NCBI RefSeq assembly: GCF_000467125.1
Contig: NZ_BATJ01000029.1
Location: forward strand, 1 to 46,918
Origin: Vibrio proteolyticus NBRC 13287
GTDB lineage: Bacteria > Pseudomonadota > Gammaproteobacteria > Enterobacterales > Vibrionaceae
DNA: 46,918 bases
Reading direction: 5' to 3'
Positions 46,776-46,918 of the stretch are shown here, piece after piece. Position 1 is the stretch's first letter. Every line of letters starts with the position of its first letter. Both the position numbers and the translations under genes were made by a program. The notes under the pieces are model-generated. The model did no database searches. It was not told where the DNA came from and was given only the letters and a program-made list of their open reading frames with translations.

Positions 46776-46918
46776 TAGGGCGGAACAGGCTGAACTTTTT
46801 CCGAGATCAGGCCGCCCAAATATTGCGCTGGCGAACGTTGGCGCATAAAATAGCAATTTCTGGCGCGCCGTGATCAATAAAGATCGCGGCGAATCATAAC
46901 TAGGAAGGAACACGATCG
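46776..46918 (+). promoter_or_regulatory. Structured leader, probably of a tuf gene
   Basis: The last 143 bases fold into GCCGTGATC-AATAAA-GATCGCGGC (46867-46890, one G-U pair), preceded by ATTGC...GCAAT (46822-46857) around AACGTT. They end with AGGAAGG 8 bases from the window edge. This is a strong ribosome binding site, and the final G could be the first base of a GTG start, as in E. coli tufA. The tuf gene itself is outside the window. Confidence 0.6.

Overview
The window is a chromosomal housekeeping segment from a gammaproteobacterium, almost certainly a Vibrio. The grounds are protein sequences close to Vibrio/E. coli families throughout, an AmiB that carries LysM repeats, and a gene order that, from memory, matches the Vibrio cholerae chromosome from rpoBC to the str operon. 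No insertion sequence, phage, CRISPR array or rRNA gene was seen. The species was not determined.

Layout. 1-12.3 kb: secE-nusG, rplK-rplA, rplJ-rplL-rpoB-rpoC on the + strand, with promoters embedded in inverted repeats before rplK and rplJ, an L10-type leader, an attenuator after rplL and hairpins in the rplL-rpoB and rpoB-rpoC spacers. 12.4-17 kb: rsd (-), nudC, hemE, a TetR-type regulator and a DHH-family phosphoesterase. 17-26.8 kb (mostly -): envC, gpmI, then a more accessory block (EamA transporter, methyl-accepting chemotaxis protein with an amino-acid-type dCache sensor, DASS carboxylate transporter), then psd and rsgA. 26.9-28.2 kb: orn and a tRNA operon Gly-fMet-Gly-Gly. 28.2-28.6 kb: an intergenic region carrying perfect and near-perfect DnaA boxes. 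28.6-39.3 kb: queG (-) and the tsaE-amiB-mutL-miaA-hfq-hflX-hflK-hflC superoperon with yjeT. 39.3-46.9 kb: slyX and a WD40 lipoprotein gene (-), fkpA, a YheO-type regulator, tusDCB, rpsL-rpsG-fusA, and a structured leader whose ribosome binding site points to a tuf gene just beyond the right edge.

How the genes work together. Most encode transcription and translation machinery (SecE/NusG, L11, L1, L10, L7/L12, RNA polymerase beta and beta', S12, S7, EF-G, initiator and glycine tRNAs, RsgA, HflX) and tRNA modification (QueG, TsaE, MiaA, TusBCD). Envelope genes include the amidase AmiB and its activator EnvC, Psd, the HflKC regulator of FtsH, and the chaperone-like lipoprotein FkpA.

The most interesting signals are intergenic. 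(1) A datA-like cluster of DnaA boxes lies between the tRNA-Gly operon and queG, the place occupied by the DnaA-titration locus datA in E. coli. (2) A candidate unannotated small RNA lies on the minus strand between nudC and hemE, ending in a hairpin followed by eight U. (3) Structured leaders and trailers are visible upstream of hfq and of the expected tuf gene, and after the tRNA array.
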